Shown in pieces: positions 51,582-60,800 of a stretch of DNA of 64,000 bases. The stretch is from Liolophura sinensis (Eukaryota > Mollusca > Polyplacophora > Chitonida > Chitonidae): assembly GCF_032854445.1 (NCBI RefSeq), contig NC_088301.1, positions 45,565,116 to 45,629,115 of the forward strand, written 5' to 3'. The notes beneath the pieces are model-generated. The model was not told where the DNA came from. It did not search any database and worked only from the letters and a program-made list of their open reading frames with translations. The position numbers and the translations under genes were made by a program. How positions within the stretch are numbered: position 1 is the first letter of the stretch; each line of letters begins with the position of its first letter.

Positions 51582-54377
51582 ATACAGTCAAGGAATAGCT
51601 ATAAACTACAATTAAATTACAATGAACAAAATTAAATCAAGAGGCAAAGCCTTCATGACCCCACCAAAGTTCACTGATAATACAAGAGAGCCATTAGAAG
51701 ATTAAAGCATGAATGTAGTATTAATCAAGGTTTTCGGAATTGAGGAATTGGAGACAAGTAGAAATGTTCATCAATAACAGAACATGAACCAGACAACAGC
51801 CTTACCTGTGTATAATTCATAAAGAATTTGCACAACGGATTCGCCATCCATATATATCGCCAGTAAGTGCATGTTATCTTCTAAATCAACCTGGAGGTAA
51901 AAAACATGTGTACTTTAAACACCCCACTTTAAAACTGAAGCACAGTTTGAAGGCCAAGGACGATTTTAAGATAGGATCGCCGTCAGTATTCTACAGTATT
52001 CTGACTGTAATGTAAATTTTGGAGCATCAGACCAGCTAGAGACAATGTATTAGCAAGAAATGTTGGGAAAGTGTACTACTTAAATGCGATATACTTTTAT
52101 GCTTAGGTGGTTCTTGTTCTCAAAACATGTTCCCGTAAAAACAGTTATTTCTGACATGGACCACACTTGTAAGGTTTACATCTTGTGTATCTTCGCTAAC
52201 CTAAATAAACAGCTTAACATACGTTGGAAGTCAAACAGAAACATACTGTAATATTCACTCCATGTCCCATGTCCACAAACAGCAGAGTAGCATTGATGTC
52301 GTACGTCCTTAGGTCAAATGCGGCGCTGTACACAGAATTATCCCCTTTTGTCTCAGAAGGAATTCTCAGGTAAGAGTTATCCCCATGGTACGTCACATGT
52401 TTAATTGGGATCTGAATTATGAAATAGGATACTTCAACATAGTACATTAGATAACAAAATTACATGTCGTAGTTTGCAAAGCTTCTTTTAAGTTGGCAAT
52501 TCCGGATATTTTTGACTTGTTCTGACTTTACAGCAGCCAGTATGGATATTAATATTTAACGCAACTTACTTTACATCCGCTTTGAACGTTTCCATGAAAG
52601 TCTGCTGGTGGCTCTTGACCTTGAATGCCATCAAACAACGCTACGCCATTCAACAATACGCCCTGGAGACATCCAATGAAATTCGGCTCTAGAGCGTTGG
52701 GGTTAGATGTACCTGGGTCTGCGCCGCCAATATAAATCTATACTCGGAAAAATAAACGGAAAATTACACATATATAGGCATTTAGAATCGGCTCGGAAAG
52801 TTTCCAAATAATAATCATATTTTACGCTGTTATGATAATAGATTCCAGTAGTAATTTCTAGCTTACCTTGAATGGTAATAATACTAAAAATATACCTGCT
52901 CTGAGGCCAATATTTGAAAAAAAATGTGTGGAAGTAATTCCATACCATACTCCCTAGCTCCAGGTATTGTAAGTTTTGGATGATCTTAGTGTTCGAGTCA
53001 AGCTGAAGACGGACACTGGCACCATCGTAGGTGATTTCCACGCCATGCCACTCACGCTCTACGTCCAGCGGCAGAGACGCCATTTCCATTAAGACATTAT
53101 CTAAATGAAGTATAAGAACGCTAATATTTTTACAGAAAACAACAAGAAACAATGTAGTGGTACTTAATACTAGCAAATTGTAAACTTCATTATCAGATCT
53201 CGATTGTAATTAGTGGTTTTAGAGAAGAAATAAAACCTTATACATTCACTGGTAATTCTTTGCAAATAGTGACGAAAGATAAAGGGATTCGGCAACTGTA
53301 AAATTCCACAATGTTTGTCGATAGCCTTAAACAACTAACCATTTATTTGGTACCAACGAAGACGATATTCCTTTACTTTCACCTGGAACGACTTGTCCTC
53401 GTTTTGCAGAATTGTGCCATGTCCATTGTGAGAGAGGAAGCGAAAACCTAGGTGGAACCGCTTTGTAGTTGTCGTTGAAGTATTATAAGAAGCATAGGCC
53501 TCGCCGTCAAATTGTAACACACCTCCAACTGTTTGTGCTTCTGGAAAAACGGATTTATCAACGAGGTTAAGAAATGTTTTTGTTTGAAAAAAAGAAGAAA
53601 GCTCCACACAGCTGTAAATATACAGGTAGCTTGCTGAGGTGTAAGCTTTTGACTAATATGCAAATAGCTGTTTTGTGACATTTCTTATTTATCTCTTGCA
53701 TCATGTAAGCCACGTAAGTTCCTAAAAATCTGTGATGTCGGTAAGGCTCACATCATCCTGGTTACTATCTGTACATTTTAACACGGATATGCAATGTAGA
53801 TGACAATTAAACTTTCAGATTATGAACACCGTAGTGGTTGAACATTTTAACGTCAACTTCATAGAGTGTAGGATGTCTTCGTCAGAGAGCAAAACAATTC
53901 AACATCGTCTGAATATGTAAACACGAGATCGTGTCTGGGCTCAGGTTTAGCAAACACTGCTTCAGTTATACCAGACGTTGTGATAGCTAGGGCAGGCTAT
54001 TCGGCTAAAGATAATTATAGCAATTCCCCGACTCGCTCTTCCTACACACCTCTGATATGCCTGCACCAGTCTAATGTGCTAGGAGAAACGATAAAGCTTA
54101 TCTAAACCTTTCAAATACAATACGCATGAAAGTTCAAACTATCCATCTGATCAACGATATATCAACTTCAGACGAATGACAGGTTTGGTCTCAAATAGAA
54201 GTGTATACATCTAGAATGTTGCATAAACAGCAGAGAAACAAACACTTGTCAAAATAAAACTAATAAACACATCAAACTGTTACTATGTGTAAAGAACGTA
54301 CCTGTCACATGAAATATCCAAAGTGTACAGCAATAGATCGTAACATACTGAAAAAAATGCCTTGGGGAAACATCCAT
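35103..54377 (-). CDS. Caspr/neurexin IV-like receptor fused to five Ig domains (33 coding exons)
   Basis: Predicted single-pass surface receptor of about 1,650 residues: signal peptide, LamG, LamG, EGF, fibrinogen-C-like, LamG, EGF, LamG, linker, five Ig domains, membrane helix, short tail. Coding exons (high to low): 54377-54302, 53540-53340, 53100-52946, 52737-52570, 52411-52247, 51890-51806, 50507-50355 (or from 50489), 50006-49871, 49313-49207, 49047-48898, 48676-48467, 48344-48042, 47737-47543, 46578-46357, 45578-45456, 44290-44165, 43983-43792, 43432-43299, 43000-42904, 42734-42612, 42312-42208, 41911-41873, 41774-41642, 40194-40028, 39721-39554, 39255-39127, 38702-38588, 38280-38102, 37711-37568, 37266-37123, 36683-36333, 35826-35707, 35146-35103. 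Every junction is GT/AG and phases agree throughout, so the sum is divisible by three. Family members organise glial or neuronal junctions with contactin-type Ig partners. Unlike them it lacks the discoidin domain and gains Ig domains. Function in this animal is inference. Confidence 0.82.
35707..35826 (-). CDS. Exon 32: membrane helix and stop-transfer basic cluster
   Basis: After DDSS comes [20 protein letters not shown] then GIICI, a 24-25-residue hydrophobic stretch ending in TRRRKKGR. This is a clear type I membrane anchor with cytoplasmic basic residues. It ends at GAAG|GTATAA. Reading on without splicing would give a stop after about 15 codons. Confidence 0.88.
36333..36683 (-). CDS. 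Exon 31: Ig domain 5, single exon, first cysteine absent
   Basis: A 351-nt phase 1-1 exon holding a whole Ig-like domain: [47 protein letters not shown] and [14 protein letters not shown]. The B-strand cysteine expected near IQVSV is replaced by valine, so the canonical disulphide cannot form. Unlike Ig1-4 it has no internal intron. Confidence 0.8.
37123..37711 (-). CDS. Exons 29-30: Ig domain 4
   Basis: Residues about 1385-1480. [20 protein letters not shown] then [10 protein letters not shown]; a phase-1 intron follows the C strand, as in Ig2. [20 protein letters not shown] carries the second Cys. The interdomain introns are phase 1. Confidence 0.83.
38102..38702 (-). CDS. Exons 27-28: Ig domain 3
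   Basis: Residues about 1287-1385. [15 protein letters not shown], then ELKWHRQN across a phase-2 intron placed between the first Cys and Trp, as in Ig1. [19 protein letters not shown] gives the second Cys. Confidence 0.82.
39127..39721 (-). CDS. Exons 25-26: Ig domain 2
   Basis: Residues about 1188-1287. [20 protein letters not shown] then SWLYKSS gives Cys and Trp in one exon. The phase-1 intron falls later in the domain, after FQSPT, and [16 protein letters not shown] supplies the second Cys. The domain ends ITLTVIRV at a GTGGGT donor. Confidence 0.8.
39890..40060 (-). repeat. Duplicated segment, copy containing the exon 24 donor
   Basis: GCATGCAAGGCAAAATCTGA, AAACGGTTTATTCATTGTGA, GAGACTATGTAT and GCCTGGAAATGAAC recur in the same order about 685 bp away at 40575-40740. 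One copy is therefore derived from the other, including the 3' end of an Ig exon. Confidence 0.8.
40028..41774 (-). CDS. Exons 23-24: Ig domain 1
   Basis: Residues about 1088-1188. [20 protein letters not shown] gives the first cysteine and core tryptophan across a phase-2 intron. [20 protein letters not shown] gives the DxGxYxC motif. The donor GTACGT at 41641 is the one that keeps phase. The 1.45-kb intron between the two exons holds a SINE-like insert and a partial copy of exon 24. Confidence 0.82.
40575..40740 (-). pseudogene. Relic copy of the 3' end of Ig exon 24 inside intron 23
   Basis: Contains ACATGCAAGGCAAAATCTGA, AACAATTTATTCAGTGTGAA and, on the minus strand, GTTCATTTCCAGGCGTACAG then TAAGT: the last coding bases of the Ig exon with an intact GTAAGT donor. 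The rest of the exon is gone, so it is a pseudo-exon left by a local duplication. Confidence 0.7.
40885..41110 (+). repeat. Candidate tRNA-derived SINE in intron 23
   Basis: GGAGCTCAGTATTGGTTGAG then TGC resembles a pol III A box. AGATCCAAGTTCAAATCCTG is a B-box match about 45 bases later. The body downstream (ACCCACGGTGGCCATAATCC) is unlike SINE families 1 and 2. It may be a third family or a tRNA pseudogene. Confidence 0.45.
41873..42312 (-). CDS. Exons 21-22: Pro/Ser-rich linker between LamG4 and Ig1
   Basis: Exon 21 (105 nt) encodes [20 protein letters not shown] then [15 protein letters not shown]. Exon 22 is a 39-nt microexon encoding [12 protein letters not shown]. Both are phase 1-1 with proper acceptors (AATCAG and TTTTTTTAG) and donors (GTAAGG and GTGATG). 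They join the Caspr-like and Ig parts; a microexon of this kind is a typical place for alternative splicing. Confidence 0.65.
42612..43983 (-). CDS. Exons 17-20: LamG domain 4
   Basis: Residues about 855-1040. [79 protein letters not shown] and [18 protein letters not shown] fit LamG, although the usual W of DGxWH is I (DGKIHH). In Caspr proteins this is the last LamG before the membrane; here the frame continues to a linker and Ig domains without a membrane helix. Confidence 0.82.
44165..44290 (-). CDS. Exon 16: EGF-like domain 2
   Basis: A symmetric phase 1-1 exon. It encodes [18 protein letters not shown] and [17 protein letters not shown], with the NGGxC and Y-x-C-x-C signatures of EGF modules. 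A leading GCQGK and a cysteine late in the exon make one or two cysteines extra compared with EGF 1. Confidence 0.88.
45456..47737 (-). CDS. Exons 13-15: LamG domain 3
   Basis: Residues about 635-815. [60 protein letters not shown] and [20 protein letters not shown], then [13 protein letters not shown], follow LamG order. Exons 13-15 all begin and end in phase 1. Intron 13 carries part of a SINE (46965-47075). Confidence 0.85.
46765..46818. repeat. 25-bp tandem duplication in intron 13
   Basis: TTACGTGGTATTTCTCTGGT followed by ATAA occurs twice in tandem. Confidence 0.85.
46965..47075 (-). repeat. SINE family 2 fragment in intron 13
   Basis: AATTATATTGACAACGGGCC then AACCAGTCCTGTTTCC matches 20910-20945, followed by TATTTTTGGTATGACCCA. 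A body fragment without the head. Confidence 0.5.
48042..49047 (-). CDS. Exons 10-12: fibrinogen-C-like domain of the Caspr type
   Basis: Residues about 415-635. This is the most diagnostic segment. It contains [46 protein letters not shown], the cysteine cluster [39 protein letters not shown] and VGPVVCQGD. In Caspr/neurexin IV proteins the same sequence of motifs (RQYIEYxC, WWxGxxxxxxxYWGG, CxCxxxxxCxxxxxxCNCD, KxxLPVxxVxxGDT, LxVGPLxCxGD) lies between EGF 1 and LamG3. This position and pattern separate the gene from ordinary neurexins, which lack the domain. Confidence 0.9.
49207..49313 (-). CDS. Exon 9: EGF-like domain 1
   Basis: One exon codes for [18 protein letters not shown], then [16 protein letters not shown]. 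Six cysteines fit C-x4-C-x5-C-x8-C-x-C-x9-C, with the GYTG turn before the last cysteine. It starts in phase 2 and ends in phase 1. Confidence 0.9.
49871..52411 (-). CDS. Exons 5-8: LamG domain 2
   Basis: Residues about 200-380. [16 protein letters not shown] opens the domain; [34 protein letters not shown] and [13 protein letters not shown] follow; [20 protein letters not shown] closes it, with GRCDLPNT. Exon 7 may start at 50507 (adding GLIIRP) or 50489; both keep frame. A SINE sits in intron 6. The domain reads straight into EGF 1. Confidence 0.83.
51328..51585 (+). repeat. SINE family 1 with (AAAT)n tail, in intron 6
   Basis: Opens TCTCCGTGGCCGATTTATTT (A-box region), then GCGCAATGACCGAGAAGCCT, GTGCGTGGGAAGGCCGGTCA, ATGGTCGTGGGTTTCCCCCG, CCACCATAACGCTGGCCG and CGGCGTAAAACACC, and ends in about 13 AAAT units (51533-51585). 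It is inserted antisense to the receptor gene. Part of the head, including the B box, is deleted. Confidence 0.88.
52570..53540 (-). CDS. Exons 2-4: LamG domain 1
   Basis: Residues about 26-200. Visible LamG landmarks: [17 protein letters not shown] (first strands), [20 protein letters not shown] (the WHxV block), [12 protein letters not shown] across the exon 3/4 junction, and [12 protein letters not shown] with the final SGC. The two late cysteines form the usual LamG disulphide. For exon 3 two GT donors are possible; only the one after 52946 keeps frame into exon 4. Confidence 0.85.
54302..54377 (-). CDS. Exon 1: start codon and signal peptide
   Basis: Encodes [20 protein letters not shown] then IFHVT. 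A basic n-region is followed by a hydrophobic core, as expected for secretion. It ends in phase 1 at CAG|GTACGT. The overlapping ATG four bases away is in another frame. Because the exon supplies a signal peptide directly before LamG1, I take it as the true 5' coding exon; an alternative upstream first exon is not excluded. Confidence 0.75.
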
Positions 54378-57300
54378 TGTGGTGGTATTCCAGTCCACAG
54401 AGAAATTTGTTCACGTCCGTTGAATTTCAGAAGACTTTACTGAATTTCCAGAAGCCAGGTTTTCTGAATTATTCTGAATTGTCGTCTCGTATGAACAAAA
54501 AATTAACTTTTACAAGTGGAAGCTGACCTTTCAATCTGTCGAACTTGAGCGTGACTACCTGGAAGGCTGCAACTCACGGCGTGATGCATAGCCTAGTAAC
54601 GTATAAACAAATGAGGAGGGGTCGACTAAGCTTAATGATTTACCTTTCGGTGAGTTAAAGCATTTTTTACGTGGTGGTTGATGGAGGTATATTCCGGAAT
54701 GCGTGTAACCTGACCACATTGTCAGAGGTAACCAGTGGAGACGACGAGTGATCGCCAGGCCAGATCTGACTTCAGAAAAAGCAACATTTTCTCACGAAGT
54801 TTCCCCCGTGAATTGTCCTCCCACAGCCCTGGTGAAACGGCGTGGCTGTCTTTCCAAGCTCTGTCGATAACCTGTTATTAACGTTAGAAACTTACAACAG
54901 TTTCTGACACTCACTTGAGGATAACGTTGTCTTCACAGAAGGATCCGAAAAGATCACTCATGAATGTTGGCGTCAAACAAACATTTGTATACCAGCTGTC
55001 AACCAGAATGGATATTACAGATCTATAATTCCAAGGCATGTTCTTAAAACGAGGTTTAATACAAGCCACGTAAAAAGAGACAAAGACAATGCTACAAGGC
55101 AAGGTGTGCACGCCATATGCAATAATCTTTGTTATACGGCGTGCACCTTTGTTATATAAAAGGACAATTTACAATTTTTTGGAATCCATTAAAGTTGCAT
55201 AGTGGCAAAGTTGCATAGTGGCATAGCTGCATAGTGGCATAATGCCTTACTTTGAGAAAGGATCGGTGTTTTAAAAACAATCCCTCCTGAGCGTAGGTCA
55301 CAATACGTTAATTACTAATAATACACGAAGGAAATGCTTGGGCTCTTTTCCTCTGAGCGTGTAGTGTCTCACAATAACTAAACATTTGCGGGTAACCGTC
55401 TTTTTCTTCATTGGAAGAATCTGTCGGGCTTCACAAATGGGTCAACAAGCAACAGAGAGGCAATCCTGTCTCTGCTGTGATATATGTATGTTTTACCTAC
55501 ACTGCTTGACGTGCTGAAAGGAAACAAGGAAACACTGCACATCTCGGGGAATCTCTGCGAAAGACGTGGTGATTTTGCCCAAGATAGGAAATATAAGAAA
55601 ACGATTGATTCATGGTACGCTTCCGGCTATGTGCGCCCAATATTACTAGTATTAAACATCACGATGCTGTGATATTTGCAGATGAAAATTGATTGATTGA
55701 CATTTATCAATCCGTTGTGTCCGTTTGTCGTGTTTAATAAGTAGGACTACAGTAGTTTGATATTTTATCAAAATGTTGGCTATCAACGATAACGTATAAC
55801 TGTGTTTATTCAGGTTGTGGTTTGTGAATCTCTACGTCGAAACAGTCATTCGTATACCAGCCTTCAACTATACAATATGGACGTTCGAGGTCAATAAGCC
55901 CAAGGTCAATTCCCAAAACGGCGTTTAACGCAAACTGCCAAAGAGCAAAGAAGTATATGTACATACCATATGCAGGGCCCTACTATGGCAGGCGATCCGT
56001 CAAATAAAACCCTTAGTCTTACCGATGTCAAAATGAATCGTACAAATTGATGAGTGAATTGGAGGAGGCATTCGATGTCCCTGAACTTATTCAAAACACA
56101 AACAGAAGCTAGGTAATGCCATATGCTTCAACAAAATATGGAATATGAGAGCTGAGTTCATAAAGAACATCACTGAGAAGTAGAAATATGTATGTATGTA
56201 TTTATGTATGTATGATTAGATTATAGGTCGTATTATAGCACGTGGAGTCATTGGATGTATATATATAGTCCTCGATAATGAACGATTCATATGAGAAAGT
56301 AGCGACCTCTAGCTTTCGTTGTTATCATATATACAACAAAGCAAACCACAACATTGACAATGTGATAGCTTGCAAATGAACACAGCTAACAGGTCAAATC
56401 CGGTGTCTTACTAATTTATTTCAATCATGGTTTAATTCTAACAGAGTCGCGCCGAATTATCTCCCTTGAGGTAACTTTCCCGTTTCAATGGTACGTTGCT
56501 AAAAGTAAGCTGTGGTTAGATGGCGCATCACCTAATTACTCAAAATGCTGTGTTGTCACAAATTTGTTATTGTTAGCAAACAATAACATGAAAACAAAGC
56601 CTTCGCTGACAGGTTAGCAACCATATGTGACCCTGATGTGTGTAAGGTATCATAGCGAGTTGCTGCTCAGAGCAAAGAACTGATGAGTCAATAACATTAT
56701 ACACCCAATTATGACCATTCATTTCTGAGCAAACAGCGTGAAGACTTGTCAGTTGTTCCTTCACACAGTCTGACATGCCTCCACCTTCGCTCCATGTTAT
56801 ACAATATCAATGCGAAAATGGAGTCATGTAGGACTGTCACCCACCCATAAACCTGACAGGCGTCATATGGCTGAAAAATTCGTGAGTATGTTATGTGAAA
56901 ACTTTGTGATCGCACTTGAAAACGTTCATGTCAATACACACTGCCGTTTCACTGGGTACAAAGTAAACGCCACGCATTCGCCCTTCGCCAATGCGTCATC
57001 ATAGTTCCTTGTAATTAAAATTAGTGGTAATGGAATGTAAAATTGTTGAAAACAGCTTCTTTACAGAGTTGGCTTATTTCGAGATTCGATGCGATCGACA
57101 GTGGTGTGGCTTTTGTCCAGAAATACATGAACGTGAACGGGAAATGTACATGTATGAATCTGATACATAGCGGAGTCCCAGTCGAATAATGCTTTAAGCT
57201 GTTTTTCTGCCTCTGGATATTATGGAAGAAGCATGTGTTCACATGTATTTACACTGTGCAACTGACTGACCGTTTAAGAGCATTTGTCTTCCACCTAATA

Positions 57301-57660
57301 GTATGTGAGCTGCATAGCTTACGTTCTGGAAACTTAGGTAGTGCTTAATTTATCCCGTGCACTCCTGGGCTGTCGTAAATGTACATGTACGATAATCGCA
57401 CATATAGGACAACGGTCGTCGTACGCCACTTTGTGAAAAGGCAAATAATTGTAACAATCATACTAGATTGATAGCGTGGATCATGTCAGTTTTGCGGGTC
57501 TAAATGATCATTATTTCACTCTTACTGTATGTACAGCTATTAACCGTCAACTCATTACCAGAAGTCACGCTGATCATTTCCCACGGTTTCCCACATGCTA
57601 TTCACAGTTATAGCAAGCAAGCAAGCACTCGCCAAAACAACAGTATGGATTGTCAGGAGA
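54378..57660. other. Intergenic between the two minus-strand genes
   Basis: Would hold the receptor's 5' UTR and promoter (not identified) and the end of the downstream gene's neighbourhood. A short GCATAGTGGCA(A) tandem lies at 55196-55245 and a TATG run at 56190-56213. No exon is recognised. Confidence 0.4.
55196..55245. repeat. Short tandem repeat GCATAGTGGCA
   Basis: About four imperfect 10-17-bp copies of TTGCATAGTGGCA. Confidence 0.75.
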
Positions 57661-57666
57661 GATATC

Positions 57667-57672
57667 TTTATT
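57667..57672 (-). terminator. Candidate poly(A) signal of the cysteine-rich gene
   Basis: AATAAA on the minus strand, 213 nt after the stop codon at 57885. Confidence 0.45.
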
Positions 57673-57884
57673 TGAATGCTTTACATCTCCTTTCTCTTTC
57701 CTCTGTTACTGTGGGTATTTACTAACGTTCCATCAAAGAAACTCTTCATAGTCATGAAATAATTCTTCAATATAATTGGTCTCTTTTGACTTCTTAATTC
57801 TGCGGATGACTTAGCTTTAGGACTATGCGGATTACAGGTAAGTCATATCTATTGCGATATGCAGAATCCAGCGAAAGTGATAGT

Positions 57885-60800
57885 CTAGGATTGGAAATCC
57901 TCCAGGGCTGCGACATCATCGCCTGGAATTCGGTCGTATTTGTTGCCTGTAAAACAACATAATGGCATTAAGAAAAGTGTCAAGTCAAAAAATAAAATAT
58001 ATAAATAAATAAAACATGGTCAAATAACATTCTCTGTAGATAAGGACAGTTAAAAAAATTCAGTAACGGCATATAAATTTTAGTGAAAGAAATATTGCTG
58101 CCCGCAGAGGAAATGACGTAGTAAAGAGTAACCCATTGAACAGATGTCTTGTTGATTACTGTTAACAGCGTACTGATGAAGTTTTCGGTAATTCAACGGC
58201 TGCCGGTTTATATTATGATCAGGAGTAAAGCACTGTCCTTTTGGCAGTTTAAAATTGCAAACTGTTGGCATGGAATCCGTGCAAGGTGAAGTCACGGTGA
58301 ACAGAGAGATTTGCATGTTATCAGATAGATCCATGATCGTGTTCACATGACAGAGCGAAATTTGCAAACATGCCAATCAAATAAACTCATGTTCATATGT
58401 CAGTCCTATAATTTTCAGGAAAATAATGTACATGACGATATAGAAAATTCACCTTAAGAAGCAAAATTTCACAATACATAAACCGTATTCAAAACTTTCC
58501 CATGTGTAACATATGTCATACTGCTGGAAAGTTAGTGGTTTCCAGCAGGTATACGAATGTCTGTTTCAATGCATAGATTGATCAGAGTAAGATTAAATGA
58601 GAAAGCACCAACGACAGCTTGTTGCCACCAAGACCTCAAGAACAATCAGAGAAGAAAAATGTGTCGAGTGAGATAACCTAATGTACATCGTTTATCACCA
58701 TAAATGTTTGATTTATCTATTTATTCTTTTGATTGGTGTTTTACGCCGTCCTCAAGAATATTTCACTTATACGATGGCGGCGAGTATTATGGTGGGAGGA
58801 AACCGTACAGGGAATGTGTGAAACACAAGACATCCGCAGGTTGCTGCCAGAGTGGATAGGAAGTCAGCATGAGCTGGACTTTAACTCACAGGGATCGCAA
58901 TGGGTTGTTGAGCCACGCTGGCACACAAATCGCTATTCCACAAAGGCCACTGTTAAATGTTTGACGCTGCTCTTATTAAAACATATTTTTATCCTTTTTA
59001 TCTAGTTGTTAATAAGAGACGATTGGGTTCGAGAGCAAATGGCTTGTGTATATCGGTTTGAAGCAATATCATGACCATAAAAGCAGTCAGTCAAATTAAC
59101 TTCATCCATAATAAAGTGTAGTGAACTGCTCAGCTGACGTAAACAACGCGACAAATCTCTTCCATCAGGCATACCTTCGTCACATTTTGTCACTATTCAA
59201 CTAATTTCAAAAGAATAGCAGTATGAACACAAGCTGTGAAAAGAACAAAGCAAGATCTTTCAGCTGATGCATGCGTAACGTTTCTCAGGCTATATTCTTC
59301 TAATTACTCAATCACGATCTGCTCCTATGTTAAACATCTATAATGTCTTACCTGCATGCTCTTTCAGAACGCATGTGCCGTACCCAGGAGCCCTCTTCAC
59401 TTCCTGTACATCATAGCATTCAGGATGGGGGTGACCCATGGCTACATCAGCAGCAGCTGTGGCGAAAGCCGTCATTCATGAATGTTACATGTCTTACGGA
59501 TTACTTGTCTGACATATCGTTTAAAAATTATTTTCAGCGCTTTATTTAAATGAATATTGTAAATGTATATAAAAACAACAACATAACTTTAAAGTATGCA
59601 GGAAACAGATTAGGCGCGCTTACGTATCTGTAAATGCACAGACAAAAATCAACAAGGAGATGAATTTCTTTTGTACTTTGAAATGAATACGGTTCTTCTC
59701 AATAAGATATACGGACAAGTTTGGATGGAAGAAAATTCATATCGTACCCCAGAAGAAGCAGTCGTTATCCTTGTTGCAAGGCACGTCTCTGTGACACTCC
59801 TGGTTGTAGCACAGGGCTCTTCCATCGTGGTTGTTGCAGTCTTCCGAAATCACGCATTCACCCTCAGCCTGAAATGCAAGCGATCAGTTCATAAATCAAT
59901 GTGTAAATAAAGTACATGTACCATCAATCATATAAGCCATTCATATCGGCATTTTAACCGCAAAAATTACTCTCTTAAGTTGCTGTCTGTCCGTCGCCAT
60001 GTCTCGTAAAATTTTGGACATCCCATTTTTTAATAAAGGTCATTCACTTAACATGGGCCTGAGTAGGCCTTATCCAGTATGCCCCAGCTATTTCGAAGTT
60101 GTGTTTACTAAAATAGGTGGTAGTGTATCAGTTCACGTGGCGATCAGGGCTAATCATTTTGACAATCACAAAATAATATCCTTTCACACTTGTAGGAGAA
60201 TCTGACACATATATGCATCAGGTGGAATATAACTAAGCAACATGATTTATTGATTCGTTTGGGTGGTTTCTAAAAACCCCGCCTTTCTTGTCCTTACTCC
60301 ATTATAGTACTGGAGTCACGTGACATGATGTTTTTGGTAAGTAGGCTACTACTTGGGCTTAAGAGTGAAAGACTTACAGCATAGATGAGAGTAGCGACGA
60401 CAGTGTAATCTGCAGTAAATGGTCAAACGTAACTAGTGAAATTGTCAACTGTAACCAGTAAATGGTCAAACGTAAGCAGTGAAATGGTCAAATGTAACCA
60501 GTAAATGGTCAAGTGTAACCAGTGAAGCACGAATTCTTACTAGTTTATTCTAGATAGGATCGTATTCTAGGTGTTCTTCTAAACGCTTATAAATAGTGAC
60601 AATTTTCTCGCCTGCCTAGATTCATGGCAGAATTAAGTAAAACAGTGTGGTGATGTTGCCATTTATTAGCTGCCTTCAACTGTCACACTCTCCTCACCAG
60701 TCTGGTTTTACTCTCTATGCATGCTGTAGTGCTCTTTGTTATTTTCTTCTCGCAGTGCCAGTGTGATTTCCTCAGTGTATATTTCCAGTGTGTGTAGTAA

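Noticed and set aside
59160..59190. Microexon encoding TKCDE between exons 3 and 4 of the cysteine-rich gene
   Set aside because: It would fit phase and add a cysteine, but the acceptor lacks a pyrimidine tract and exon 3 already joins exon 4 in frame.
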